From the NCBI GenBank assembly GCA_964595055.1, contig CAZQOV010000011.1, forward strand, positions 1-34,887: a stretch of DNA of 34,887 nt. The letters run 5' to 3'. The position numbers and the translations under genes were made by a program. The notes below the pieces were generated by a model, which worked only from the letters and a program-made list of their open reading frames with translations, made no database searches and had not been told where the DNA came from. Position 1 is the stretch's first letter; each line of letters begins with the position of its first letter. This document shows, one piece after another, positions 16,841 to 24,847 of the stretch. The DNA comes from CAYRTD01 sp964595055 (GTDB taxonomy: Bacteria > Bacteroidota > Bacteroidia > Bacteroidales > GCA-2748055).

Positions 16841-16865
16841 AAACCGGGTTTGTTGGACCCGGTTT
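16841..16865 (-). terminator. Possible terminator for the histidine kinase transcript
   Basis: AAACCGGGT (16841-16849) and ACCCGGTTT (16857-16865) form a perfect 9-bp stem with a 7-nt loop. Read on the minus strand the stem is followed by TTTTATATTTTG, a T-rich tail. On the plus strand it is followed by GCCCC, so it fits termination of the kinase gene, about 190 nt beyond its stop, better than of trpS. Confidence 0.45.
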
Positions 16866-17058
16866 GCCCCGAAACGAATCAGGTATATTGTTGGATGAAC
16901 TGATGATTATTATAAAACAAATTGTGTGCCAAAAATTAGAGGAAGGGAGAAGGGGAGGTTTGCGTTTGGAGTCTGGAATTGATGAGTTTTCTCAGAAATG
17001 TGATTTGGTTTTTCTGCTGATTATTCTATAAGGTCTTCCCTCGTTTTCATACATTTTA

Positions 17059-18156
17059 TTATGATGCTGTTGGAATTGAAAAAAAGATTATGGTTCCTTT
17101 GCCTTCTGAGGATTCTAACCAGATGTTGCCTGAGTGGCTTCTAACCAGCATGTTAACGATCCATAAGCCCAAACCTGTACTTTTCTCGTTTCCTCTTGGT
17201 TTGATGGAGGTTTTTGAAAAGGGTTTGAAAAGCTTATCCTGCTCTTCTCCAGGAATCCCCGGCCCTTCATCCTTTACGTAAAATGTATGATTTTTATCCC
17301 CGGGGATAACTCCCACCTCAACTTTTGTTTTTTCCGGTGAATACTTGATGCCATTGCTAATCAGATTGTTAAGAATCTGATGAAAGGCCTGTTTGTTGGT
17401 CAGTATGGGTTGAATTCTGCCGGGGGACTTAAAAATGAGAGAAACATTCTGAGAATCTGCATAATATTTATTGAACTTTATAATTTCACGGATAAGTATA
17501 TTGGGATCAGTTTTAGAGACTTCCAGTTTTTTGCGGTTCGATTCAATCCTTGATATTTCCAACAAATCGTTTAAGAGGTTCAGACCGAATTCACCAAGTT
17601 CGGCAATTACGGTTAAAAATTTCTTTTCTTTGGTACTTAATTTCTCATATAGTTCTTCATGAAGGAGCGAGGCAATCGAAATTATATTGCCTATGGGATT
17701 CCTTAAATCATGGGCGGCTATCCCAAGGAACTGATTTTTGAGTTCATTCAGCTTTTGGAGTTCTGAGTTCTTTTTATACAACTCACGCGTCAGGTCGGCA
17801 TATTCATCATTTAACTTGAGCATTTCTTTTTGAAGAATCTGACTCTCTTCCGGATCTGATTCCCCAAAGGCAAAAATCTTGTCGTCTTTTTCATTGAAAA
17901 TAAAATTAAAAGTACCCGGATCCTGGTTTTTTAAATTGATGTGAAGCTTTATCTTTTCCCCATTGGGAGCAATTTGATCAAATGAAAAATTATTATTGAA
18001 GTTTATGATGAGATCATTGACACTTTCAAGATTTTCATTCCCTGCCATTTTTTCAGTAAAATCATTGTATTCAATGATCTTTCCATTTTTATGCGCTACA
18101 AAAAAAATGAGCGATGAATTGTGAATAATATGATTTACTATAAGTTCTTTATCCAT
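17059..18156 (-). CDS. Soluble sensor histidine kinase
   Basis: 365 residues and no transmembrane segment, so cytosolic. Residues 1-95 form a PAS-like sensor domain (SSLIFFVAHKNGKIIEYNDF at the start). A coiled coil spans about 103-142. The HisKA helix contains the phosphoacceptor His149 in FLGIAAHDLRNPIG. The HATPase_c domain has an N box (HQILNNLISNGIKYSP, about 259-274), G1 box (VKDEGPGIPG, about 294-303) and G2 box (STGLGLWIVNM, about 326-336). The kinase should autophosphorylate and pass phosphate to an unknown response regulator; none is adjacent. Its ATG overlaps the stop of the cobalamin-binding gene (TAATG), which implies coupled translation and a shared signalling role. Confidence 0.92.
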   Translation of the reverse strand: MDKELIVNHIIHNSSLIFFVAHKNGKIIEYNDFTEKMAGNENLESVNDLIINFNNNFSFDQIAPNGEKIKLHINLKNQDPGTFNFIFNEKDDKIFAFGESDPEESQILQKEMLKLNDEYADLTRELYKKNSELQKLNELKNQFLGIAAHDLRNPIGNIISIASLLHEELYEKLSTKEKKFLTVIAELGEFGLNLLNDLLEISRIESNRKKLEVSKTDPNILIREIIKFNKYYADSQNVSLIFKSPGRIQPILTNKQAFHQILNNLISNGIKYSPEKTKVEVGVIPGDKNHTFYVKDEGPGIPGEEQDKLFKPFSKTSIKPRGNEKSTGLGLWIVNMLVRSHSGNIWLESSEGKGTIIFFSIPTAS

Positions 18157-18800
18157 TAAATTTCTTTTAGGAATTTTTCAAATAACAACATATCCATAAA
18201 AAGTTTCACATTCTTGTATTTTTTAACTATTTCTTCACCTCCCCACCGGAAGGCCTGTCCACCGATAATTATTTGCAAATCCGGAAATTTTTTGTTTATA
18301 CGGTTCAGGATTTCCTCCAGTTTTGACATGTTGAAATAAATGGCCACCGATAAAGCCAGATAATCAGGTTCTTTTTCCCTGATCATTTCTTCCAGATCTT
18401 TAATGGGAGTGTTCGAACCCAGGAAAAAAGTATCCCAACCCTGAAGCTCCATCAGGTCTGCAACCATTCTTGCTCCAATCTGGTGATATTCGTTGGTAAT
18501 AGCTGTTACAATCGCTTTTCTCCCTATCTTTTCTGTGTTGAATATGAGCGGATAGGCAAGGGTCATTAAATTTGAGGTAATGGTGGTGACCAGGTGCTCG
18601 GTGGCAACTGTGATTCTGTTATTTTCCCATAATTCACCTACTTCGTATAATGATCGTTGAAACAAATTTAAATAAAGATCCTTCAGCTCAATGTCATCCT
18701 CAATCAGGTTTTGTACAATTAGTCTGCATGTAAATTTCTCTCCTAAAAGAAGAGAAGAAAGATACTTCTGATAGAGTCTCTCTGAAATCTTTCCGGCCAT
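18156..18800 (-). CDS. CarH-like cobalamin (B12)-binding protein
   Basis: 214 residues from the ATG at 18800, which has AGGAGGAG about 10 nt upstream; an upstream TTG at 18824 falls inside the promoter box. Residues 5-90 are a helical B12-binding cap (MetH/CarH type) with W58-x9-E68-H69, the Trp-Glu-His signature of CarH/LitR light sensors. Residues 95-210 are a Rossmann-like B12-binding domain with E104-x-H106-x-x-G109, whose His is the expected lower axial ligand, then LGSNTP and IIIGGQAF. There is no MerR DNA-binding domain. The position of CarH His132, next to the Trp, is Glu59 here. It overlaps the histidine kinase start. The family is confident; a light-sensing role is inferred. Confidence 0.85.
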   Translation of the reverse strand: MAGKISERLYQKYLSSLLLGEKFTCRLIVQNLIEDDIELKDLYLNLFQRSLYEVGELWENNRITVATEHLVTTITSNLMTLAYPLIFNTEKIGRKAIVTAITNEYHQIGARMVADLMELQGWDTFFLGSNTPIKDLEEMIREKEPDYLALSVAIYFNMSKLEEILNRINKKFPDLQIIIGGQAFRWGGEEIVKKYKNVKLFMDMLLFEKFLKEI

Positions 18801-18821
18801 GGTACAAGCTCCTCCTAGGGT

Positions 18822-18829
18822 CAAATATA
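18822..18829 (-). promoter_or_regulatory. Likely -7 promoter box of the B12-protein/kinase pair
   Basis: On the minus strand this reads TATATTTG, an exact TAnnTTTG, 21 nt before the ATG at 18800. The leader after it contains AGGAGGAG, an unusually good Shine-Dalgarno sequence for this phylum. A -33 element is not clear. Confidence 0.55.
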
Positions 18830-18858
18830 GAAAAATTTTAAAATACGGGGAAGAGAGT

Positions 18859-19003
18859 TTTTGGAGTGGTTGTACTCAGGGGAGTACGCAGCGGGGATAT
18901 TACACAGAGTTGCACCGGGTGCACTAAGGGCCACAGGGAAATATGGAATAGCAGGGCGTTTTGGAGTCGTTGTGTCCGGGGGAGTAAACGGGGAGGAGAA
19001 TGT
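18859..19003. repeat. Two imperfect direct repeats, 100 bp apart
   Basis: TTTTGGAGTGGTTGTACTCA at 18859 recurs as TTTTGGAGTCGTTGTGTCCG at 18959, each followed by a similar GGGGAGTA-GC/C-GGGGA block. The period is exactly 100 bp and similarity is roughly three quarters over about 40 bp. A 13-bp palindrome, TGCACCGGGTGCA, lies between them. No gene is present in 18830-19059. Confidence 0.55.
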
Positions 19004-19059
19004 GGTGGGATAATGAGGTAAAGTCCAACTGCCAACCGCAGTAATCCCTGCCTTTGCCC

Positions 19060-19749
19060 TTAAAGCACATCAGGAACCCTCCAGTCAATGGGTTCTACAC
19101 CATTCTTCACCAAAATATCATTTGTTTTCGAAAAATGCTTACAGCCGAAAAATCCCGAATTTGCAGAGAAAGGAGAAGGATGTGGAGCTTTTAAGATGTG
19201 GTGACGGTTTGTATCAATCAGTTCTTCTTTGTTCTGGGCATATTTTCCCCAGAGAAGAAAGACAAGATTCTCTTTTGTCTCTGAAAGTTTAAGGATCACT
19301 GTGTTTGTAAATTCCTCCCAGCCTTTTCCCTGGTGCGATCCGGGTTGGTTTGCACGCACTGTAAGCGTGGCATTCAAAAGCAAAACTCCCTGCATTGCCC
19401 AATAATCCAGATTTCCATGATTCGGGATGGGAAGTCCCAGATCATCACGGATTTCCTTGAAGATATTGATCAGTGAAGGTGGAGGTTTGATCCCGAAGGG
19501 AACAGAAAAGCAGAGACCATGTGCCTGACCGGTACCATGGTATGGATCCTGACCAATAATCACCACCTTTACGTTTGTAAAAGGCGTTTGATTGAATGCA
19601 TTAAAAACAGATGGACCGGGGGGATAAATCCTGTATTTCTTTTTATCGTCAAGAAGGAATTTCTTTAGATCAAGAAAATAGGATTTTTGAAACTCATCCG
19701 ATAATGCGTTTTTCCAGCTATCATGAATTTGAGGATTTACTTTTTCCAT
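19060..19749 (-). CDS. ung: Uracil-DNA glycosylase, family 1
   Basis: 229 residues, the usual length. The catalytic water-activating motif is GQDPYHGTGQAHG with Asp68. LLLNATLTVR is the uracil-binding Asn strand, and HPSPFSANSGFFGCKHF carries the catalytic His190 and the minor-groove intercalation loop. The enzyme removes uracil from DNA to start base-excision repair. It is a single gene on the minus strand, with no adjacent operon partner. A TATATTCG sequence about 43 nt upstream is one base off the -7 consensus. Confidence 0.97.
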   Translation of the reverse strand: MEKVNPQIHDSWKNALSDEFQKSYFLDLKKFLLDDKKKYRIYPPGPSVFNAFNQTPFTNVKVVIIGQDPYHGTGQAHGLCFSVPFGIKPPPSLINIFKEIRDDLGLPIPNHGNLDYWAMQGVLLLNATLTVRANQPGSHQGKGWEEFTNTVILKLSETKENLVFLLWGKYAQNKEELIDTNRHHILKAPHPSPFSANSGFFGCKHFSKTNDILVKNGVEPIDWRVPDVL

Positions 19750-19865
19750 AGTATTAAGCTTTTTTTACCCGGGTTTGCGAATATAATTTTTCTAAGCTTT
19801 GTCGTTTAGCCTAAAGTAAAAGATTTATAAAAAGTATCAAAAATATTTTCAACAGCAAATTGAAG

Positions 19866-20180
19866 GTGTATGATTACGAACTGGTGAATTTACTTTCTGA
19901 ACCTAATCCAGAGTCGGGCAATAAGCCTGAAGGGGAATTAATTAATTTACGTGCTAAAGGGATGAAGTTAAAGTTTCAGATACACTTAATAGCGACCCCC
20001 AGGTAAGGATATTACCTAAAAAGAATAAAGGGATGTTGAAAAAAAAACCTGTCATTTTCTTTGAAAATGCTGATATTTGTTATACCCAGTGTATCAAATT
20101 ACATGCATGTGTTTTACACCGGTAAATGGCAGAGTGTATTAAGGTATTTCAATCGGAGCTTCGATTTTGGATGTTAATCT
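19866..20180 (+). pseudogene. Decayed reading frame, family not recognised
   Basis: The 490 bp between ung and the next gene contain protein-like sequence in shifting frames. One frame from 19866 reads VYDYELVNLLSEPNPESGNK and on to NLRAKG. Restoring one base near the G run at about 19959 joins it to DEVKVSDTLNSDPQVRILPK in a second frame (19961-20125). A third frame continues with HVFYTGKWQSVLRYFNRSFD to about 20178. No frame is intact, and no start is convincing. The pieces may be one gene broken by at least two frameshifts. I do not recognise the family, and chance cannot be excluded. Confidence 0.35.
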
Positions 20181-20305
20181 ATGATCGGGAAGGAAAGTGA
20201 TTTTCTGTCTCTCTTGTATAGAGTCGAGATCAGCAGGCGTTGTTAAATGTCTCTTCAAAAGCCAGAGATTATAGTGGTGAAAAAATTATAATAAAGTTGA
20301 GTTTT

Positions 20306-22993
20306 ATGGGGAGTGTAACCAGAAGGATTATTTCCGTTTTATTAATTGCCGGATTAATAGTGGCGATTGTGTATGGGTTTATATGGCTCAGATTTAATAA
20401 TTATTCAAAAATGGACATCCATGAGGCTGTCCCTTCTGAATTCATCTTTGCTCTTGAAGCGACGAATTATACCCGATTGACCTCAGCCCTTCAAAACCAC
20501 AGCAATATCTGGAAGGAATTTCGCAAATACCATAGCTTAGACAGGATAGATCAGGTAATTCATGAGATCGATAGCCTTTCCAGGAGCTCTGAAGATATTA
20601 AAGAGCTTATCCGCGGAAATATGATGTTAGCTGCTTATCCGGAAGAAGATTCTATTGAATATCTTTTCATCTTAAATTCTCCTGAGCGCAGGGCTACTGA
20701 TGCTGTTTTAAAATTAATTCATGCGGACACACAGATCGATAAAGAAAAATTCGAAAACATAACTTTATACCGGCTCGATTTATATGAGGAGCTCCCGGAT
20801 TCACTGTTATTTGCAGAAACAAGGGGATTATTTCTTCTTGCCTCTTCAGAAGACCTTATAAAAAAGGCTGTACTTCAGATTCATCATGGGCAAAATGTTT
20901 TCAAACGGCCAAAATTCCAAAAAATACGAACAACACTGGGAACTGACGTGGAGGGCCATTTATACATAAGCTTTGACAGACTTGCGGAATTTGCGAAAAA
21001 GCTGATCAGAGAGAATAAACTGCCGGATCTTTCCCGTTTTGCTCACTCCGCAGCTTTAGATGTTGAGGTTAAACCCGATCAGGTGCTTTTCAATGGTTTT
21101 TCCAGTTTGAATGACAGCATTTTTCAGCAACTTTCACTTTTTGGCGGGCAGGATCCAGTTGAGCAGGCTTTATTTAACGTCATTCCATCCACGGTGGTTT
21201 ATTTCAGGTGGCTGGGAGTATCGAATACAGACAGGTTTAAGACAAAGCTTGAGAATACCGGGACAGAGGCATTTCAGAATTCTAATTTTCCTGAAGTTTT
21301 CTATTCTTTTTTCAGTGGGCAGGCTTCAGAAATCGTCATAAGAAAAGGAATGAATAATTTTTCAAAGCTGATGCTGGTTAGCATAAAAAGTAAAGGACAG
21401 GCTGAAAAAATCATGAGCAATTTTTTGCAGGAGGAATACCCCGGAACTGTGAAATCTGAAGCACTTGTTATAGCTGAAAATTATTCGGTTGATGCATTTA
21501 AAATTCCTTTCGAGGGAATTGAAGCCCAAATGTTTGGAAGTATTATGCCGGAAAGCCCTTATGAATGGTATTGTTTTTATGATAATTATTTTGTGCTGGC
21601 CAAAAATCTATCTGATCTGAAAGAATTTGTTTATTTAAATTCTCTGGGAAAGACCCTTAATAATGATGACTATTTTCAAGGCTTAAAGGATAACTTTTCA
21701 AGCCGCTCCAATTTGTTCATCTATTTTGATCCTTCACAGTATCTCCCGGAAATCCTTGAGCTCCTGAATCCTGAGGTCAGGTCCTTTGTGGAGAAGCACC
21801 AGGATTCCTGGAAAAAACTGAATGTTGTGGGACTTCAAAATACCGTCGCCGATGACCTGAATTATTTCCGGTTATTTGTGAATTATACCGGTAAGATCAG
21901 AGATTATGTGAATACGGTATGGGAAAGAAAGCTTGAAGCAAAGCTTTCTGTTAAACCAATGGTTGTACTGAATCATAATAATGGAGAAAAAGAGATTTTT
22001 ATTCAGGATGAGGAAAATATTATTTATCTCATCAATAATAACGGAACAATTATCTGGAAACAAGGCCTTGATGCTCCAATTTCAGGAAAGGTTTATCAGA
22101 TCGATTATTACGGAAATAATAAACTTCAATATCTTTTTAATACCGAGAATAAGATTTACCTGATCGACAGAAATGGAAATATGGTGGATAAGTTTCCGAT
22201 AAATTTGAGAGAAAAGGCTTCGGCAGGCCTTTCTTTGTTTGACTATGACAATAATCGCAATTACCGGATTTCCGTTCCTACGGTTGGCAGGAATATATTG
22301 ATGTATGATAAGCATGGGGATATTGTTACGGGATGGAGGTTTCGGGGGGCTGACCTATTAATTAAATTTCCGGTTGAGCATTATAGGAATGGGGACAAGG
22401 ATTATATTGTTGCCCGTGATCAATTCAATTTATATATTTTAAACCGTCAGGGCAGAAAGCGTGTAAATCCTTCAAGATCTATCGATTTCTCAGTTAATAA
22501 TCCTGTATATTTTTTATCGGGATCATCGGAAAGTAACAGCAGACTGATTGCTACGGATAAAACGGGAGATGTATTTGCTTTTTTCTTTGATGGCAGGGTT
22601 GAAAAGATCATGGAACAGGGAATGAGTGAAAATCATTTCTTTGTACCGGCAGACCTAAACGGCGATCGGCGGACGGAATACATTTTTATCGATAGTACTC
22701 GATTACAGGTGTTTGATAGTAATTCTGAATTACTTTTTTCAGAGGTTTATCCTGAAGAGATTACCATGCCTCCGGTAATTTATAGTTTTTCGGCGACGGA
22801 TAAAAAAATTGGTATTGTAGCCGATGATTCCGAAAGAATTTATCTGATGAACAATGATGGATCCCATTATCAGGGATTTCCTCTACAGGGCTCGACATTA
22901 TTCAGCATAAGCAGTTTCCCGGGATTAAAAGACAGCTTTAATTTACTGGTGGGAAATAATGATAACTTTTTATACAATTATTCCGTAAAATAG
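20306..22993 (+). CDS. DUF3352-like protein with C-terminal beta-propeller, membrane-anchored
   Basis: 895 residues from the ATG at 20306. An upstream TTG at 20240 adds 22 unsupported residues before the signal anchor. One TM helix (IISVLLIAGLIVAIVYGFIWL, about 8-28) anchors the protein, with the rest outside. Residues about 40-540 resemble DUF3352, starting PSEFIFALEATNYTRLTSAL. Residues about 555-895 are a beta-propeller of repeated strands with turns such as IYLINNNGTIIWKQ, IYLIDRNGNMVDKFP and IYLMNNDGSHYQGFP, plus a calcium-site-like DLNGDRRTEYIFID. The combination suggests an envelope scaffold or sensor, but no function is known. It begins a plus-strand group with three other envelope genes. 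Confidence 0.75.
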   Translation: MGSVTRRIISVLLIAGLIVAIVYGFIWLRFNNYSKMDIHEAVPSEFIFALEATNYTRLTSALQNHSNIWKEFRKYHSLDRIDQVIHEIDSLSRSSEDIKELIRGNMMLAAYPEEDSIEYLFILNSPERRATDAVLKLIHADTQIDKEKFENITLYRLDLYEELPDSLLFAETRGLFLLASSEDLIKKAVLQIHHGQNVFKRPKFQKIRTTLGTDVEGHLYISFDRLAEFAKKLIRENKLPDLSRFAHSAALDVEVKPDQVLFNGFSSLNDSIFQQLSLFGGQDPVEQALFNVIPSTVVYFRWLGVSNTDRFKTKLENTGTEAFQNSNFPEVFYSFFSGQASEIVIRKGMNNFSKLMLVSIKSKGQAEKIMSNFLQEEYPGTVKSEALVIAENYSVDAFKIPFEGIEAQMFGSIMPESPYEWYCFYDNYFVLAKNLSDLKEFVYLNSLGKTLNNDDYFQGLKDNFSSRSNLFIYFDPSQYLPEILELLNPEVRSFVEKHQDSWKKLNVVGLQNTVADDLNYFRLFVNYTGKIRDYVNTVWERKLEAKLSVKPMVVLNHNNGEKEIFIQDEENIIYLINNNGTIIWKQGLDAPISGKVYQIDYYGNNKLQYLFNTENKIYLIDRNGNMVDKFPINLREKASAGLSLFDYDNNRNYRISVPTVGRNILMYDKHGDIVTGWRFRGADLLIKFPVEHYRNGDKDYIVARDQFNLYILNRQGRKRVNPSRSIDFSVNNPVYFLSGSSESNSRLIATDKTGDVFAFFFDGRVEKIMEQGMSENHFFVPADLNGDRRTEYIFIDSTRLQVFDSNSELLFSEVYPEEITMPPVIYSFSATDKKIGIVADDSERIYLMNNDGSHYQGFPLQGSTLFSISSFPGLKDSFNLLVGNNDNFLYNYSVK

Positions 22994-23060
22994 CTGGTAT
23001 CATCTAACCTGCCCAGTTCGTAAGTTTACAGGTAATTCTGCGCCAAAGCAGGTTAGCCAG
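22994..23060. repeat. Inverted repeat after the propeller gene
   Basis: CTAACCTGC (23004-23012) is perfectly complementary to GCAGGTTAG (23048-23056). CTGG at 22994-22997 can pair with CCAG at 23057-23060 around a 6-nt bulge. The structure starts directly after the stop codon. No T-tract follows closely, so its role as a terminator is uncertain. Confidence 0.45.
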
Positions 23061-23144
23061 ATATAGTTACACTCAGTATTTTCAAATACCTGGCGTAACG
23101 AAACTGATTTTTTTAAAAATATTCATGGAATAATAAGGCTAACT

Positions 23145-24824
23145 ATGAAGAATAAGAATAGAAATGTCTTTCGAGGATTCACCTTTATTATCATTTCATT
23201 ATTTATGTTTTTCACTTATTCCTGTCTCGATCCGGAGTGGGATTTTGAAAAATTTTCTGATGAAGTCGTTTTGACACCTGGATTAGCTGCTCCCATTGCA
23301 TATGGTTCTTTATCGCTTGATGAGGTATTGAATGAAATTGACGGTACGAATTATATAAAAAGATTTGACGACAGCTTGCTCTATATTTCTTATGCAAACC
23401 AGTTGTTTTCCTATCCTGCAAATGAAGTTTTGGCTATTCCTACTCAAAATTTCATGCAATTTTTCATAGAATCGGATGTTGCTCTCTCTCCTGAATGGAT
23501 TAGTTCTGCATTGGATGACACCGTCAGATTTATCAAGGATAAATCAGGGGAATTTGAATTTTCTAATAATGAGAAAATAGACAGCATGCATATTAAAGAT
23601 ATGGACCTTGTTATCAATGTTGAATCCTCTTTTAAACATTCCGGTGTTTTAACCATAACTTCTGATGCCATTCTGGTAAACGGCGAACCCTTTCAGGAAG
23701 TTATTCAGATAAGTGATGCCAGTGGAAATTTCAGCATCAGTCGCACTATTCCCATGGATGAAAACAGTATATATCTGGATAATTCAAGCCCTGATGTCAC
23801 TATTTTGCCCATACGTTTTGAACTGGAATTGATTAATTCTGGCAACCCGGTATTACCGGGAGAGAGCTGTGATATTACCATGAACTTTGTTGACCCTCAG
23901 TTTTATTCGATTTTTGGGTACCTTGGCGATCATGAGCTGATTACCTCAAGTGGTGATATTGTGATTGATATTTATGATACCGATACCATTGTCGGTGGCG
24001 GGTCAATATTATTTGCCAATCCCATGTTTCATTTCGATATAGCAAATTCATATGGTTTGCCTGTACAGGTGGATGTCATGGAGCTCGAAGCATACTCCAG
24101 GATAAATGATGTTACTACTCCTGTTGTTTTTGAAACCGGGGTCAATCCCTTCAGCATTGGGGCACCTGCTGTAGATGCAATTGGAGACAGTGTAAATACA
24201 CGAATTGAGATCAATAAAGAGACCTCAGATATAGATGAGGTAATCAAAAAATTTCCAAGTGAATTTAGCTACAGGGTAAAAGCAATCACAAATCCGGATG
24301 GTCCTCAATCTGTACAAAACTTTGCCACGGATTCAAGTAATTTTCTTGTTGATTTTGAGGTTATTCTGCCTTTATGGCTAAAAGCAGAGGGTTTTACCGT
24401 CGATGAGACTTATGCTTTTGATTTCGAGGAAGATTTTGGTGAAGATGCTGACATTATTGATTATCTCAGGGTTACTATGGATGCGGTGAATCAGTTACCC
24501 ATGGAAATTAAGATGCAGGTTTATTTTCTGGATGAAAATTCCAATACACTGGATTCTTTATTTTTGAATGATGATCTGCTTCTTCCTGCCTCACTGGATG
24601 AAGACTCGAAGGTTGATGAAGCTACCGAACAGAGCAAATCGGTAGAATTTACCAGAGAAAAGATTGACAGGATCCGGCCAACCAAAGAATTGCTTGTGCA
24701 GGCAAGCGCTACGACTGCTGATCCCGAATCAGATCTTTATGTCAAACTGTATAGTTATTATTCGGTTGACTTTAAGCTAAAAATGAAAGCTGATTTTATC
24801 GTAAACAGCCGAGATCAACAATAA
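23145..24824 (+). CDS. Large lipoprotein of unknown function
   Basis: 559 residues. The N terminus is a lipoprotein signal: a charged start, FIIISLFMFFTYSC with Cys at 27, then LDPEWDFEKF. The remainder is beta-rich and acidic, with motifs such as TPGLAAPIAYGSLSLDEVL near the start. It has no cysteine-rich or catalytic pattern that I can name. Proteins of this look are common hypothetical envelope proteins in Bacteroidota. It is 23 nt upstream of the DUF5723 gene, with which it is probably cotranscribed and may form a surface or outer-membrane unit. Start supported by ATG and the signal peptide. Confidence 0.75.
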   Translation: MKNKNRNVFRGFTFIIISLFMFFTYSCLDPEWDFEKFSDEVVLTPGLAAPIAYGSLSLDEVLNEIDGTNYIKRFDDSLLYISYANQLFSYPANEVLAIPTQNFMQFFIESDVALSPEWISSALDDTVRFIKDKSGEFEFSNNEKIDSMHIKDMDLVINVESSFKHSGVLTITSDAILVNGEPFQEVIQISDASGNFSISRTIPMDENSIYLDNSSPDVTILPIRFELELINSGNPVLPGESCDITMNFVDPQFYSIFGYLGDHELITSSGDIVIDIYDTDTIVGGGSILFANPMFHFDIANSYGLPVQVDVMELEAYSRINDVTTPVVFETGVNPFSIGAPAVDAIGDSVNTRIEINKETSDIDEVIKKFPSEFSYRVKAITNPDGPQSVQNFATDSSNFLVDFEVILPLWLKAEGFTVDETYAFDFEEDFGEDADIIDYLRVTMDAVNQLPMEIKMQVYFLDENSNTLDSLFLNDDLLLPASLDEDSKVDEATEQSKSVEFTREKIDRIRPTKELLVQASATTADPESDLYVKLYSYYSVDFKLKMKADFIVNSRDQQ

Positions 24825-24847
24825 TATAATACCAAAAGACAGAAATT

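Larger units (their letters stand above)
16731..17058. other. Convergent intergenic region between trpS and the histidine kinase
   Basis: About 328 bp without a believable gene. An 84-codon frame at 16777-17031 reads straight through two hairpins and has no family features, so it is not called. The two hairpins at 16789-16824 and 16841-16865 are the only structure seen. The remainder, 16866-17058, shows nothing. Confidence 0.6.

Noticed and set aside
16777..17031. 84-codon plus-strand frame after trpS
   Set aside because: It passes through two strong hairpins and shows no family feature or ribosome-binding site.
18801..18824. Upstream TTG start for the cobalamin-binding protein
   Set aside because: It lies in the -7 box, while the ATG at 18800 has a good Shine-Dalgarno sequence and a family-like start.
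22982..23144. Possible tRNA or small RNA between the propeller and lipoprotein genes
   Set aside because: No cloverleaf, TTCGANNC arm or other RNA signature was found; only an inverted repeat is present.
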